Of a stretch of DNA of 64,000 bases, positions 19,340 to 27,653 are shown piece after piece. The position numbers were made by a program, and so were the translations under genes. Below the pieces are notes generated by a model. That model did no database searches. It was given only the letters and a program-made list of their open reading frames with translations, and had not been told where the DNA came from. Each line of letters begins with the position of its first letter. Within the stretch, counting starts at the first letter, position 1. This stretch comes from Kitasatospora acidiphila (GTDB taxonomy: Bacteria > Actinomycetota > Actinomycetes > Streptomycetales > Streptomycetaceae), in contig NZ_VIGB01000003.1 in assembly GCF_006636205.1 (NCBI RefSeq), positions 3,462,501-3,526,500 on the forward strand. The letters run 5' to 3'.

Positions 19340-20785
19340 TCACCTCACGTGCAGTGAACTCCAGTCGGTGGACGAGGAGTAGGCCGCCGCTCCACCGGTG
19401 ATCGCCGTCGGAGCGTCATAGCTCGCCTTCACATCGGCGTTGGAGTTGCTGATGGCGTCGGGGTGCAGGTTTCCCGACGTCAGGGACTGCCCCCAGACCG
19501 TCCACAGGGTCCAGGGCGTGCGCTGCAGGGTGTCGGGCTGGCGGGAGTTGACCGGCACGGCGAAGGACTCGGCCATGATCCGCGGCTTCTTGTAGGCCGC
19601 CAGGCCGTCGTAGTAGCGCTTGGTCCACACCTCGCCGGTGCCGATCGGGTGTGCGGGGCTGCCGCTGTAGTCGTCCACCCCGACCAGGTCGACGTACTGG
19701 TCGCCCGGGTAGTAGTTCCACGGGTCGACGCCGGGCGCGCCGTCCCAGGAGACCGGCGTCCAGGCGAAGACGAGGTTGTGCAGTCCCCTGGTCTTCACCA
19801 GGTAGTCGTAGGTGATCCGCCACAGCGCCTGGTAGTCCGCGGGCTTCTGCCCGGACCACCAGAAGCCGTCGCCGCAGCCGGTGGAGTTCATCTCGTGGTA
19901 CGGGCGGAAGATCACCGGGATGTCGTGCTCGGCCAGGTACTGCAGGTGGTCGGCCACGTACGACAGGTCCTGGACCAGGGCCTGGTACTCCGGGGTCCTG
20001 TGCGTGGCGTCCACCACCCTGGAGAACCAGTTGGGGTCGGTGGCGGCCGGTGAGTTGCGGCAGAGCACCCGGTCGAACGACTTGACCGGCGAGCCCGGGT
20101 ACGGCTCGTGGAAGGACATGCCGACGATCCCGGCCGGCGCGCCGCCGTTGTCGGGGATGGTGGTGGTGCTGCCGTCGCAGTTCTGCTGGGTGCCGCTGGT
20201 GCCGTAGGTGCCGTCCTGGGCCCTGGGATGGCCCAGCCAGACGGCGGCCAGCAGGTCCACCTCGTCGTCGGTGTACTGCCACTTGGAGGAGCAGGTGGGC
20301 CACTTGCCGGCGGAATAGGTGCGCGGGTCGCCCACGCCCCAACTGCTCTGGCCGTAGCCAGGACCGAGGTCGGTCTCCACGAAGCCCGGCAGCTTGCCGG
20401 TGATGTCGGCGGCCTTCTTGTAGTAGTAGCCGACGCCCTTGATGCCCTCGTAGTCCCCGTAGTCGACGTTGTAGAGCTCGTTCTGCGCCTCTATGTGCTG
20501 CCCGATCACCGTGCCCGGGGTCTTTCCGGCCCGGGCACCCTGCTCGAGGTCGGCGAGGAACTGGTAGACCGCGCGGGCCTGCGGGCTGGCCTTGGGGTCG
20601 CGCTTGAGGAGGTCGGCGCCGGCCCCGGGCGGCAGCGCCCGGACCGTGCCGAGCTGCCCCCCGCTGGCCGCCGGCCGGTCACCGGGGCTGGCGCCCTCCA
20701 GCGCGCAGGCCGCGGCCACCGTCAGCACCAGCACGGTGCAGCTCAACGCACCGGTCCACGTTCGCGACAGCCGCGGCAGTCCCAC
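19340..20785 (-). CDS. Exported GH26 beta-mannanase-like hydrolase
   Basis: The product is 481 residues from GTG 20785, which has GGAGGA at a suitable spacing; a GTG six bases earlier sits almost on that site. The N terminus is a signal sequence, possibly of lipoprotein type (VLTVAAAC). The GH26 barrel starts near residue 55 (VYQFLADLEQGARAGKTPGT, then IGQHIEAQNELY). The acid/base motif IPVIFRPYHEMN, FAWTPVSWDG and the nucleophile motif PRIMAESFAVP are clear. GH26 enzymes cut internal beta-1,4-mannosidic bonds. The gene shares strand and neighbourhood with the GT2/GH113-like pair. Confidence 0.9.
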   Translation of the reverse strand: MGLPRLSRTWTGALSCTVLVLTVAAACALEGASPGDRPAASGGQLGTVRALPPGAGADLLKRDPKASPQARAVYQFLADLEQGARAGKTPGTVIGQHIEAQNELYNVDYGDYEGIKGVGYYYKKAADITGKLPGFVETDLGPGYGQSSWGVGDPRTYSAGKWPTCSSKWQYTDDEVDLLAAVWLGHPRAQDGTYGTSGTQQNCDGSTTTIPDNGGAPAGIVGMSFHEPYPGSPVKSFDRVLCRNSPAATDPNWFSRVVDATHRTPEYQALVQDLSYVADHLQYLAEHDIPVIFRPYHEMNSTGCGDGFWWSGQKPADYQALWRITYDYLVKTRGLHNLVFAWTPVSWDGAPGVDPWNYYPGDQYVDLVGVDDYSGSPAHPIGTGEVWTKRYYDGLAAYKKPRIMAESFAVPVNSRQPDTLQRTPWTLWTVWGQSLTSGNLHPDAISNSNADVKASYDAPTAITGGAAAYSSSTDWSSLHVR

Positions 20786-20882
20786 CTTCACTCCTCCGGA
20801 TCGACAAGCTCCGGGGAAGCTTCTCAGGCGAGTGCCGGGCGCCCGGCACTCCCCCCCTGGCCCGGCATCGCCCGATGGTGCG

Positions 20883-21878
20883 TCAGGACGACTTGACCCG
20901 CGTCATCAGCCGCTTCTTCATGTAGTCGTCGAAGCCGGAGGCCGCCGCCGTCGCGTTGCCGTCCGGAGCGGTCCCGCCCGGCTTCGCCGAGCCCTCCACG
21001 GTCATGTATCCGTACCGCCCCAGCGTGCCATGGGTGTTGGTGCAGCCGACCGTGATGCAGAACTGGGGCGAGCCCTGGGCCGACAGGCCCATGATGTTGC
21101 CCTTGTAGTTCTTCAGGGAGTTGTCCGCCTGTATTTTGTGGTCGAAAACGGCGATGCCCAGGGTCACGGCGCTGTTGCCCGACACATAGGTGACCCGGAC
21201 GACCTGACGGCACGCCTGGTCGCCGAGCACCGCGCCCAGTCCACCGGTCGTGGCGTCCCAGCAGGGCTGGGTCACGGTGCCGGCGGTCTTGGTCCAGGTC
21301 GCGCCGTTCACCGTGACGGTCTGCTCCGGGAAGAGGCTGTCGGGGGTGATCGGGGCGCTGTCGGTGGCGGCGTCCCAGAGCGGCTTGCTCGGATCGTCCC
21401 CGCCGCCACCGGTCGAGGCGGTCGGCTTCGGGCCGGCCGAGGTCACCGGCGATGCCGGGGAGGTCGGCTGGGTGACCGGGTGGCTCGGCTTCTTCTCCTT
21501 GGTCAGCACCACCGCGGTGGCGACCACGCCACCGACCAGCACCAGGCCGACCAGCGACCAGACCGCCACCCTCACCCGGGTCCGCTTGCGCGCCTGGACC
21601 TCCTGCGCGTCGGCCATCGCCTCCCAGTCCGGGCGCTCCAACTCGGCGCCCGGCGCGGCGAAGGACGGCGGCGCCGGCTGCTGGGCGGCGGCGTTCCAGG
21701 GCGGGCCGGCCTGCTGCTGCCCGGGGACCGGCGGCCGGCCCGATGACGGCTGCGGCGGACCGTAGGACGCGGGCGGCGGACCGAATCCACCGCCCGGTGC
21801 CGACGGCCCCGGCCCCGCTGGCCCTGGCTGGGCGGGCTGCTGCGGCCAGCCGGCCGGCGTCTGGTTCCCCTCGCTCAT
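20883..21878 (-). CDS. Single-span protein with Pro/Gly-rich N terminus and exported C-terminal domain, hypothetical
   Basis: A 331-residue protein. Residues 1-115 are low-complexity (P, G, Q and A) and presumably cytoplasmic. A membrane span (VAVWSLVGLVLVGGVVATAVVL) follows, then a Ser/Thr/Pro linker and an extracellular domain of about 170 residues. That domain has cysteines in TVTQPCWDATTGG, DQACRQVVRV and FCITVGCTNTHG, likely disulphide-bonded. This architecture is common in actinobacterial surface sensors. No catalytic motif is seen. It lies between the GH26 and GH12 genes on the same strand. Confidence 0.75.
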   Translation of the reverse strand: MSEGNQTPAGWPQQPAQPGPAGPGPSAPGGGFGPPPASYGPPQPSSGRPPVPGQQQAGPPWNAAAQQPAPPSFAAPGAELERPDWEAMADAQEVQARKRTRVRVAVWSLVGLVLVGGVVATAVVLTKEKKPSHPVTQPTSPASPVTSAGPKPTASTGGGGDDPSKPLWDAATDSAPITPDSLFPEQTVTVNGATWTKTAGTVTQPCWDATTGGLGAVLGDQACRQVVRVTYVSGNSAVTLGIAVFDHKIQADNSLKNYKGNIMGLSAQGSPQFCITVGCTNTHGTLGRYGYMTVEGSAKPGGTAPDGNATAAASGFDDYMKKRLMTRVKSS

Positions 21879-21947
21879 GAGCCGAAATCGTAGGCCATCG
21901 GCCGCCGCCGCTGCGAGCCTGAGTGCGGTCGGCGGCCCAGCGCTCGG

Positions 21948-23555
21948 TCAGGCCGCCGAGTACCAGACCTGGGCGCCGGTGCCGTTGCAGGTCCACAGGT
22001 CCAGCGGGGTGCCCGGGACGGCGGTGGAGCGCGGGTCGTCCAGGCACTTGCCGGAGCCGGGGTTTTGCAGGTAGCCGTCCGGCGACAGCAGCCACTGCTG
22101 GGTGGCCGCGCCGGAGCACGGGGCCAGCTGGACGGTGCTTCCGTCGGTCCCGGCGCTGCCGGCGTCCAGGCAGGAACCGGTGGAGACCCGCAGGGTGCCG
22201 TCGTTGACGAGCTGCCAGTTCTGCGCCGGGCTGGGCGAGGAGGTGCAGCCGTGCAGGGAGACCGAGGCGGGGTTGTCGGTCCCGCCGCTCAGGCACAGGT
22301 TGGTGGTCTTGTTGGTGAACGAGCTCCAGATCGGCTGCCCGTCGTACGGGTAGCGCCAGTCCTGCCCGGCGCCGCCGCAGGTCGACAGGACCAGCCGGGT
22401 GCCGTCCGCGGCCGAGGCCGAGGGGTCGGTGAGGCAGAGGCCGGACTCCGGGTTCACCAGCGTCCTGCCGTTCTGCTCCCACACCTGCGAGCCGCGGCCG
22501 TTGCAGGGCCAGAGCTCCACCGGCGTGCCGGGCGTGGTGGCGCCGCCGGTGACGTCCAGGCACTTGCCGAGCGCCTGGACGGTGCCGTCGTTGCCGACCG
22601 TCCAGCTCTGGCCGGCCGTGCCGGCGCAGCTCCACAGGTCGGCGGGCAGGGCGGTGGCGGTGGGGTCGGGCGCGTTGTTCCCGCCGTCGAGGCACTTGCC
22701 CGGGACCCCGGACGTCACATTGCCGGTCGGCAGGCCGACGGCCGGCTGGTAGGAGAAGGAGTTGGTGGCCAGTCCCGCGCCACCGTTCCAGATCTCGAAG
22801 CCCGCCTGCACCGAGCAGAGTTCACCGTTGGCCGGCACATAGCCGCGCACCACGGCGTCGGCGGTGACGGTGCGCAGGTTGAGGTCGTAGACCGAGTTGG
22901 TCGGGTTGGTCATCAGGTAGCTGATCACCTGCTTGCCGGTGCTCGCCGACTGGTACTCGTAGACCTGGTAGGCCCGCCCGCCGAGGGTGACCTGCGGCCC
23001 GGCGCTGCCCAGCGGGACCGGTCCCTGCTGCCGGTTGAGCCAGATCATCAGCTCGTGCGACGTGGTCGGACCGCAGCCGGTGGCGCTGTCCGCGTACCAG
23101 ATGTCATAGGACACGTCGTACTGCCCGGGGGCGCCGGTAGTGGTCTGCCAGCTGGTCAGGGTGTCGCCCATGGTGGCCACGGGGGTGGGGAGTCGGTTGG
23201 CGCGCGGCAGGTAGGAGATCCGCGCATAGGCCCCCGGTGCCCCGGTCTGGGCATTGGTGGCGCTGCTGAGAGCGCTGCTGGTGACGGTGAAGTCGGCACC
23301 GCCGTCACTGCTCATGCAGACCTCGGCCGACGAGTTCCACTCGTCGGGCATGATCTGGTAGAGCCCGCCGCCCACGGTGGCCGTGGCGAACGGGCCGTTG
23401 GCCGAGGTGCACAGCGATGCCGCCGTCGCCGCCTGCGCGGTGCCGGCCAGCCCGCTCTGCACACCGCCGAGCAGCGCCAGCGCGGCCACCGCCGATCGGG
23501 CCAGTCGCCAGACCGACCGGCCCTGCCAGGCCGATGGAAAACGGCCACGCCTCAT
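21948..23555 (-). CDS. Secreted GH12-type beta-glucanase with tandem ricin-type lectin repeats
   Basis: From ATG 23555 (GGGGGG upstream) the product is 535 residues. A signal peptide ends near GTAQAATA. Residues 45-270 form a GH12 jelly roll: LYQIMPDEWNSSAEVC, the nucleophile motif HELMIWLNRQQG and the acid/base motif SVQAGFEIWNGGAGLATNSF. The remainder comprises about two ricin B-like trefoils with repeated KCLD, LCLT, CLDAGS and QxW elements. GH12 enzymes hydrolyse beta-1,4-glucan, xyloglucan or mixed-linkage glucan. The lectin part probably binds the polymer. Confidence 0.9.
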   Translation of the reverse strand: MRRGRFPSAWQGRSVWRLARSAVAALALLGGVQSGLAGTAQAATAASLCTSANGPFATATVGGGLYQIMPDEWNSSAEVCMSSDGGADFTVTSSALSSATNAQTGAPGAYARISYLPRANRLPTPVATMGDTLTSWQTTTGAPGQYDVSYDIWYADSATGCGPTTSHELMIWLNRQQGPVPLGSAGPQVTLGGRAYQVYEYQSASTGKQVISYLMTNPTNSVYDLNLRTVTADAVVRGYVPANGELCSVQAGFEIWNGGAGLATNSFSYQPAVGLPTGNVTSGVPGKCLDGGNNAPDPTATALPADLWSCAGTAGQSWTVGNDGTVQALGKCLDVTGGATTPGTPVELWPCNGRGSQVWEQNGRTLVNPESGLCLTDPSASAADGTRLVLSTCGGAGQDWRYPYDGQPIWSSFTNKTTNLCLSGGTDNPASVSLHGCTSSPSPAQNWQLVNDGTLRVSTGSCLDAGSAGTDGSTVQLAPCSGAATQQWLLSPDGYLQNPGSGKCLDDPRSTAVPGTPLDLWTCNGTGAQVWYSAA

Positions 23556-23688
23556 GTCCAACCCCCCGCGAAAGCCAGTTCGACTCCTTGGCGAGGGAAG
23601 ACTCTAGTACGTGCCGACACCGTCCGTACCGAGGGCGCGCCAAGCACAGTCCGCTCGCAGTCGGCAAGCGGGCCGACACGGGCCACGG

Positions 23689-23732
23689 CACTACATCTGG
23701 GCCTGCAAACCTCACCCGCCACTAGATGTATG
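23689..23732 (+). promoter_or_regulatory. Pair of NrdR boxes upstream of nrdAB
   Basis: CACTACATCTGGG (23689-23701) and CACTAGATGTATG (23720-23732) are two similar direct elements exactly 31 bases apart, the three-helical-turn spacing typical of NrdR box pairs. They fit the family consensus (CACTATAT core) loosely. Repression of nrdAB by NrdR when dATP is high is the expected role. Confidence 0.65.
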
Positions 23733-23734
23733 CT

Positions 23735-23840
23735 CACTTCCGCTGTCGACGCAGGGGAACCCGGTGCGAATCCGGGACTGCCCCGCAGCGGTGTGCGGGC
23801 GCCTGCCCGCGAGTCCGAGGGCCTGCCGACGGTGTGCCAC
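23735..23840 (+). ncRNA. Adenosylcobalamin riboswitch
   Basis: The segment contains the conserved cobalamin-aptamer core: GGGAACCCGGTGCGAATCC, then GGGACTGCCCCGCAGCGGT, a P6/P7-like GC-rich hairpin, and GAGTCCGAGGGCCTGCCGAC. It lies in the leader of nrdA, about 160 bases before the start. In streptomycetes the oxygen-dependent class Ia reductase is known to be repressed by B12 through such an element, so that the B12-dependent class II enzyme is used when the cofactor is available. The exact aptamer ends are approximate. Confidence 0.9.
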
Positions 23841-23998
23841 CCGGCCTTCCCGCCAAGGCCTTGCAAGCACTGTTCCACCGTCCGGGCCTCGCGGGTGGGC
23901 CAGGGGGGCGATGCGCGCCTGACGATCCGGCGCGTCGGCCTGCCCTGCCTCCGTGAGCTCGGACACCCCCAGTCCGCCGTCACAGGAGAGAGTGCGCC

Positions 23999-26434
23999 TT
24001 GACCGTCGCCGCCTCAGTTGCCCTGCCCTCACAGGGCCTCGCCGACGCCGCCCAGTCCGACCCCGGTGCGGAGCTCCTGCGGCTCCTCACCGACCGGAGC
24101 GCCGACCTCCCCCAGGTGGACCCCGGCCACGTCGCCGCCGCCGCGCTGCGCGGCCGCCACGCCGGCTCGGACTTCGCCGAGCTGCGCGGGCTGGCCGTGG
24201 ACGCCGCCGCTTCGATGATCGCCGAGGACCCCCAGTACTCGAAGCTGGCCGCCCGACTGCTGGCCCAGGAGATCACCGACGAGGCCGTCTCCCAGGGCGC
24301 CGTCTCGTTCGCCGCCTCGATCGCCGTCGGCCACGCCGAGGGGCTGATCGGCGACACCACCGCCGACCTGGTGGCCAAGCACGCGGCCGCCTTCGACGCG
24401 CTGGTCGACCCGAAGGGCGACGACCGCTTCGAGTACTTCGGGCTGCGCACCGTGCAGTCCCGCTACCTGCTGCGCCACCCGATCACCCGCAAGGTGGTCG
24501 AGACCCCGCAGTACTTCCTGCTCCGGGTGGCCGCCGGCCTCGCGGTGGGCGACAGCGAGCAGTCGGTGGCCGAGGTCGCCGAGCTCTACCGCCTGATGAG
24601 CCGTCTGGAATACCTGACCAGCTCCCCCACGCTGTTCAACTCCGGCACCCGGCACCCGCAGATGTCCAGCTGCTACCTGCTGGACTCGCCGCTGGACAAC
24701 CTGGACTCGATCTACGAGCGCTACGCCCAGATCGCCCGGCTCTCCAAGCACGCCGGCGGCATCGGCCTGTCCTACAGCCGGATCCGCTCGCGCGGCAGCC
24801 TGATCCGCGGCACCAACGGCAAGTCCAACGGCATCGTGCCGTTCCTGCGCACCCTGGACTCCTCGGTGGCGGCGGTCAACCAGGGCGGCCGGCGCAAGGG
24901 CGCGGCCTGCGTCTACCTGGAGACCTGGCACGCGGACATCGAGGAGTTCCTCGAACTGCGCGACAACACCGGCGAGGAGGCCCGCCGGACCCACAACCTC
25001 AACCTGGCGCACTGGATCCCGGACGAGTTCATGCGCCGGGTGAACGCCGACCAGGACTGGTCGCTGTTCTCCCCGGCCGACGTGCCGGAGCTGGTCGACC
25101 TGTGGGGCGAGGAGTTCGACGCGGCCTACCTGAAGGCCGAGCAGTCCGGCAAGGCCGTCCGCACCATCCCCGCGCAGACCCTGTACGCCCGGATGATGCG
25201 CACCCTGGCGCAGACCGGCAACGGCTGGATGACCTTCAAGGACGCCTCCAACCGGGCCGCCAACCAGACCGCGCTGCCGGGCCGCACGGTGCACTCCTCC
25301 AACCTGTGCACCGAGATCCTGGAGGTCACCGACGACTCCGAGACCGCGGTCTGCAACCTGGGCTCGATCAACCTGGGCGCCCACCTCGCTGACGGTGCGT
25401 CGGCCGACGACCTGCTGAACGCGATGGACTGGGAGCGGCTGGACGCCACCGTGCGCACCGCCGTGACCTTCCTGGACCGGGTCATCGACATCAACTTCTA
25501 CCCGACCAAGGAGGCCGGCGCCTCCAACTCCCGCTGGCGGCCGGTGGGTCTGGGCGTGATGGGCCTTCAGGACGTCTTCTTCAAGCTGCGCCTGGACTTC
25601 GACTCCGCCGAGGCCAAGCAGATGTCCACGCTGATCGCCGAGCGGATCATGCTCACCGCCTACCAGCGTTCCAGCGAGCTGGCCGAGGAGTTCGGCCGCC
25701 ACGAGGCGTACGGCGAGACCCGCGCGGCCCGCGGCCAGCTGCACATCGACCACTTCGGCAGCGCCACCCAGCAGTGGGCCGACCGCTGGGCCGAGCTGCG
25801 GGCCCGGATCGCCGAGACCGGCCTGCGCAACTCGCTGCTGCTGGCCATCGCCCCGACCGCGACCATCGCCTCGATCGCCGGCGTCTACGAGTGCATCGAG
25901 CCGCAGGTCTCCAACCTGTTCAAGCGCGAGACCCTGTCCGGCGAATTCCTGCAGGTCAACCCGTACCTGGTGAAGGACCTCAAGGAGCTGGGCGTCTGGG
26001 ACCAGCAGACCCGGGACGCCCTGCGCGACGCCAACGGCTCGGTGCAGGAGCTGAGTTGGCTGCCCGAGGAGGTTCGTTCGCTGTACCGCACCGCCTGGGA
26101 GCTGCCGCAGCGCGCCCTGATCGACCTGGCCGCCGCCCGGCAGCCGTACATCGACCAGAGCCAGTCGCTGAACCTGTTCATGGCGGCGCCGACCATCGGC
26201 AAGCTGAGCTCGATGTACGCGTACGCCTGGAAGGTCGGTCTGAAGACCACCTACTACCTGCGGTCGCGCCCGGCCACCCGGATCGCCCAGGCCGCCTCCG
26301 GTGCCACCCGCACCGCCGCGCCGACCCCGTCGCTCGGCGGCTCCGCCGCGGGCACCCCCACCATGACCCAGGCCGAGCAGGACGCCATCGCCTGCTCCCT
26401 GGAGAACCCCGAGTCCTGCGAGGCCTGCCAGTAA
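23999..26434 (+). CDS. nrdA: Class Ia ribonucleoside-diphosphate reductase, large subunit
   Basis: An 811-residue catalytic subunit with TTG start at 23999 and AGGAGAG upstream. Active-site residues are visible: RHPQMSSCYLLDS (redox Cys), SSNLCTEILE (Asn/Cys/Glu radical triad), AVCNLGSINLG (second redox Cys), the tyrosine relay region TYYLRSRPAT, and the C-terminal shuttle cysteines in ESCEACQ. The N terminus lacks an obvious canonical ATP-cone. It reduces NDPs to dNDPs with the small subunit, whose start overlaps this stop by one base (TAATG). A cobalamin riboswitch and NrdR boxes in the leader imply control by B12 and dNTP status. Confidence 0.97.
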   Translation: MTVAASVALPSQGLADAAQSDPGAELLRLLTDRSADLPQVDPGHVAAAALRGRHAGSDFAELRGLAVDAAASMIAEDPQYSKLAARLLAQEITDEAVSQGAVSFAASIAVGHAEGLIGDTTADLVAKHAAAFDALVDPKGDDRFEYFGLRTVQSRYLLRHPITRKVVETPQYFLLRVAAGLAVGDSEQSVAEVAELYRLMSRLEYLTSSPTLFNSGTRHPQMSSCYLLDSPLDNLDSIYERYAQIARLSKHAGGIGLSYSRIRSRGSLIRGTNGKSNGIVPFLRTLDSSVAAVNQGGRRKGAACVYLETWHADIEEFLELRDNTGEEARRTHNLNLAHWIPDEFMRRVNADQDWSLFSPADVPELVDLWGEEFDAAYLKAEQSGKAVRTIPAQTLYARMMRTLAQTGNGWMTFKDASNRAANQTALPGRTVHSSNLCTEILEVTDDSETAVCNLGSINLGAHLADGASADDLLNAMDWERLDATVRTAVTFLDRVIDINFYPTKEAGASNSRWRPVGLGVMGLQDVFFKLRLDFDSAEAKQMSTLIAERIMLTAYQRSSELAEEFGRHEAYGETRAARGQLHIDHFGSATQQWADRWAELRARIAETGLRNSLLLAIAPTATIASIAGVYECIEPQVSNLFKRETLSGEFLQVNPYLVKDLKELGVWDQQTRDALRDANGSVQELSWLPEEVRSLYRTAWELPQRALIDLAAARQPYIDQSQSLNLFMAAPTIGKLSSMYAYAWKVGLKTTYYLRSRPATRIAQAASGATRTAAPTPSLGGSAAGTPTMTQAEQDAIACSLENPESCEACQ

Positions 26435-27501
26435 TGCCCTCCCGTCACCCGACCACCACCCCTGACGGACAGCGCTCCGCGCTGGCTGTGAGCCACGATC
26501 GCAAGATGCTGCTCGACCCCGGCTTCGAGCTGACGCTGCGTCCGATGCGCTACCCGTCGTTCTACGACCGGTACCGGGACGCGATCAAGAACACCTGGAC
26601 CGTGGAGGAGGTGGACCTGCACTCCGACGTCGCCGACCTCGCCAAGCTGAGCGAGGGCGAGCGGCACCTGATCGGCCGGCTGGTCGCCTTCTTCGCCACC
26701 GGTGACTCGATCGTCGCCAACAACGTGGTGCTGAGCCTCTACAAGCACATCAACTCCCCCGAGGCCCGGCTCTACCTCTCCCGGCAGCTGTTCGAGGAGG
26801 CGGTGCACGTCCAGTTCTACCTGACCCTGCTGGACACCTACCTGCCCGACCCGGACGACCGCGCGGCGGCCTTCGCGGCGGTGGAGAACATCCCCTCCAT
26901 CCACCAGAAGGCGCAGTTCTGCTTCACGTACATGAACGCGGTCGACCACCTGGAGTCGCTGCAGAGCAAGGAGGACCGCCGGGCCTTCCTGCTCAACCTG
27001 ATCTGCTTCGCGGCCTGCGTGGAGGGCCTGTTCTTCTACGGCGCCTTCGCCTACGTCTACTGGTTCCGGTCGCGCGGTCTGCTGCACGGCCTGGCGACCG
27101 GCACCAACTGGGTGTTCCGCGACGAGTCCATGCACATGGACTTCGCCATGTCGGTGGTGGACACGGTCCGCGAGGAGGAGCCCGACCTCTTCGACGACAA
27201 GATGGCCCAGCAGGTCACCGAGATGCTGGAGCAGGCGGTCGAGGCCGAGCTGCAGTTCGCCCAGGACCTCTGCGGTGACGGCCTGCCGGGGATGAACACC
27301 GAGTCGATGCGGCAGTACCTGGAGGCGGTCGCCGACCAGCGCCTGGCCCGCCTGGGCATGCCGATCCGCTACGGCTCGACCAACCCGTTCGGCTTCATGG
27401 AGCTGCAGAACGTCCAGGAGCTGACCAACTTCTTCGAGCGCCGGGTCTCCGCCTACCAGGTCGCCGTCGAGGGCTCGGTCGCCTTCGACGACGACTTCTA
27501 G
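26434..27501 (+). CDS. nrdB: Class Ia ribonucleoside-diphosphate reductase, small (radical) subunit
   Basis: A 355-residue di-iron protein that generates the tyrosyl radical for NrdA. Ligand regions are visible: FFATGDSIVANN, EEAVHVQFYLT (Glu-x-x-His and, four residues on, the radical Tyr), AACVEGLFFYGAF and FRDESMHMDFA. The C terminus ends in acidic DDDF for docking to NrdA. The tyrosine four residues after the histidine ligand identifies the tyrosyl-radical type. The gene is translationally coupled to nrdA and followed by a strong terminator. Confidence 0.97.
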   Translation: MPSRHPTTTPDGQRSALAVSHDRKMLLDPGFELTLRPMRYPSFYDRYRDAIKNTWTVEEVDLHSDVADLAKLSEGERHLIGRLVAFFATGDSIVANNVVLSLYKHINSPEARLYLSRQLFEEAVHVQFYLTLLDTYLPDPDDRAAAFAAVENIPSIHQKAQFCFTYMNAVDHLESLQSKEDRRAFLLNLICFAACVEGLFFYGAFAYVYWFRSRGLLHGLATGTNWVFRDESMHMDFAMSVVDTVREEEPDLFDDKMAQQVTEMLEQAVEAELQFAQDLCGDGLPGMNTESMRQYLEAVADQRLARLGMPIRYGSTNPFGFMELQNVQELTNFFERRVSAYQVAVEGSVAFDDDF

Positions 27502-27532
27502 GCCGAGGCGCCGCTGCCCAGCCCGAAGCACC

Positions 27533-27569
27533 GCTGCCCCCTGCCGGCCCGAGGCCGGCAGGGGGCAGC
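27533..27569 (+). terminator. Terminator after nrdAB
   Basis: A perfect 17-bp stem (27533-27549 with 27553-27569) and a three-base loop, 31 bases after the nrdB stop. Confidence 0.9.
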
Positions 27570-27653
27570 GTCATCACCGGGTCAGCCGGTCACAGCTTCA
27601 GTCGGCAACGCCGTAGGTGTGCGCCGGCCGGCCCGCACGGTGCTGCTGGAGGC

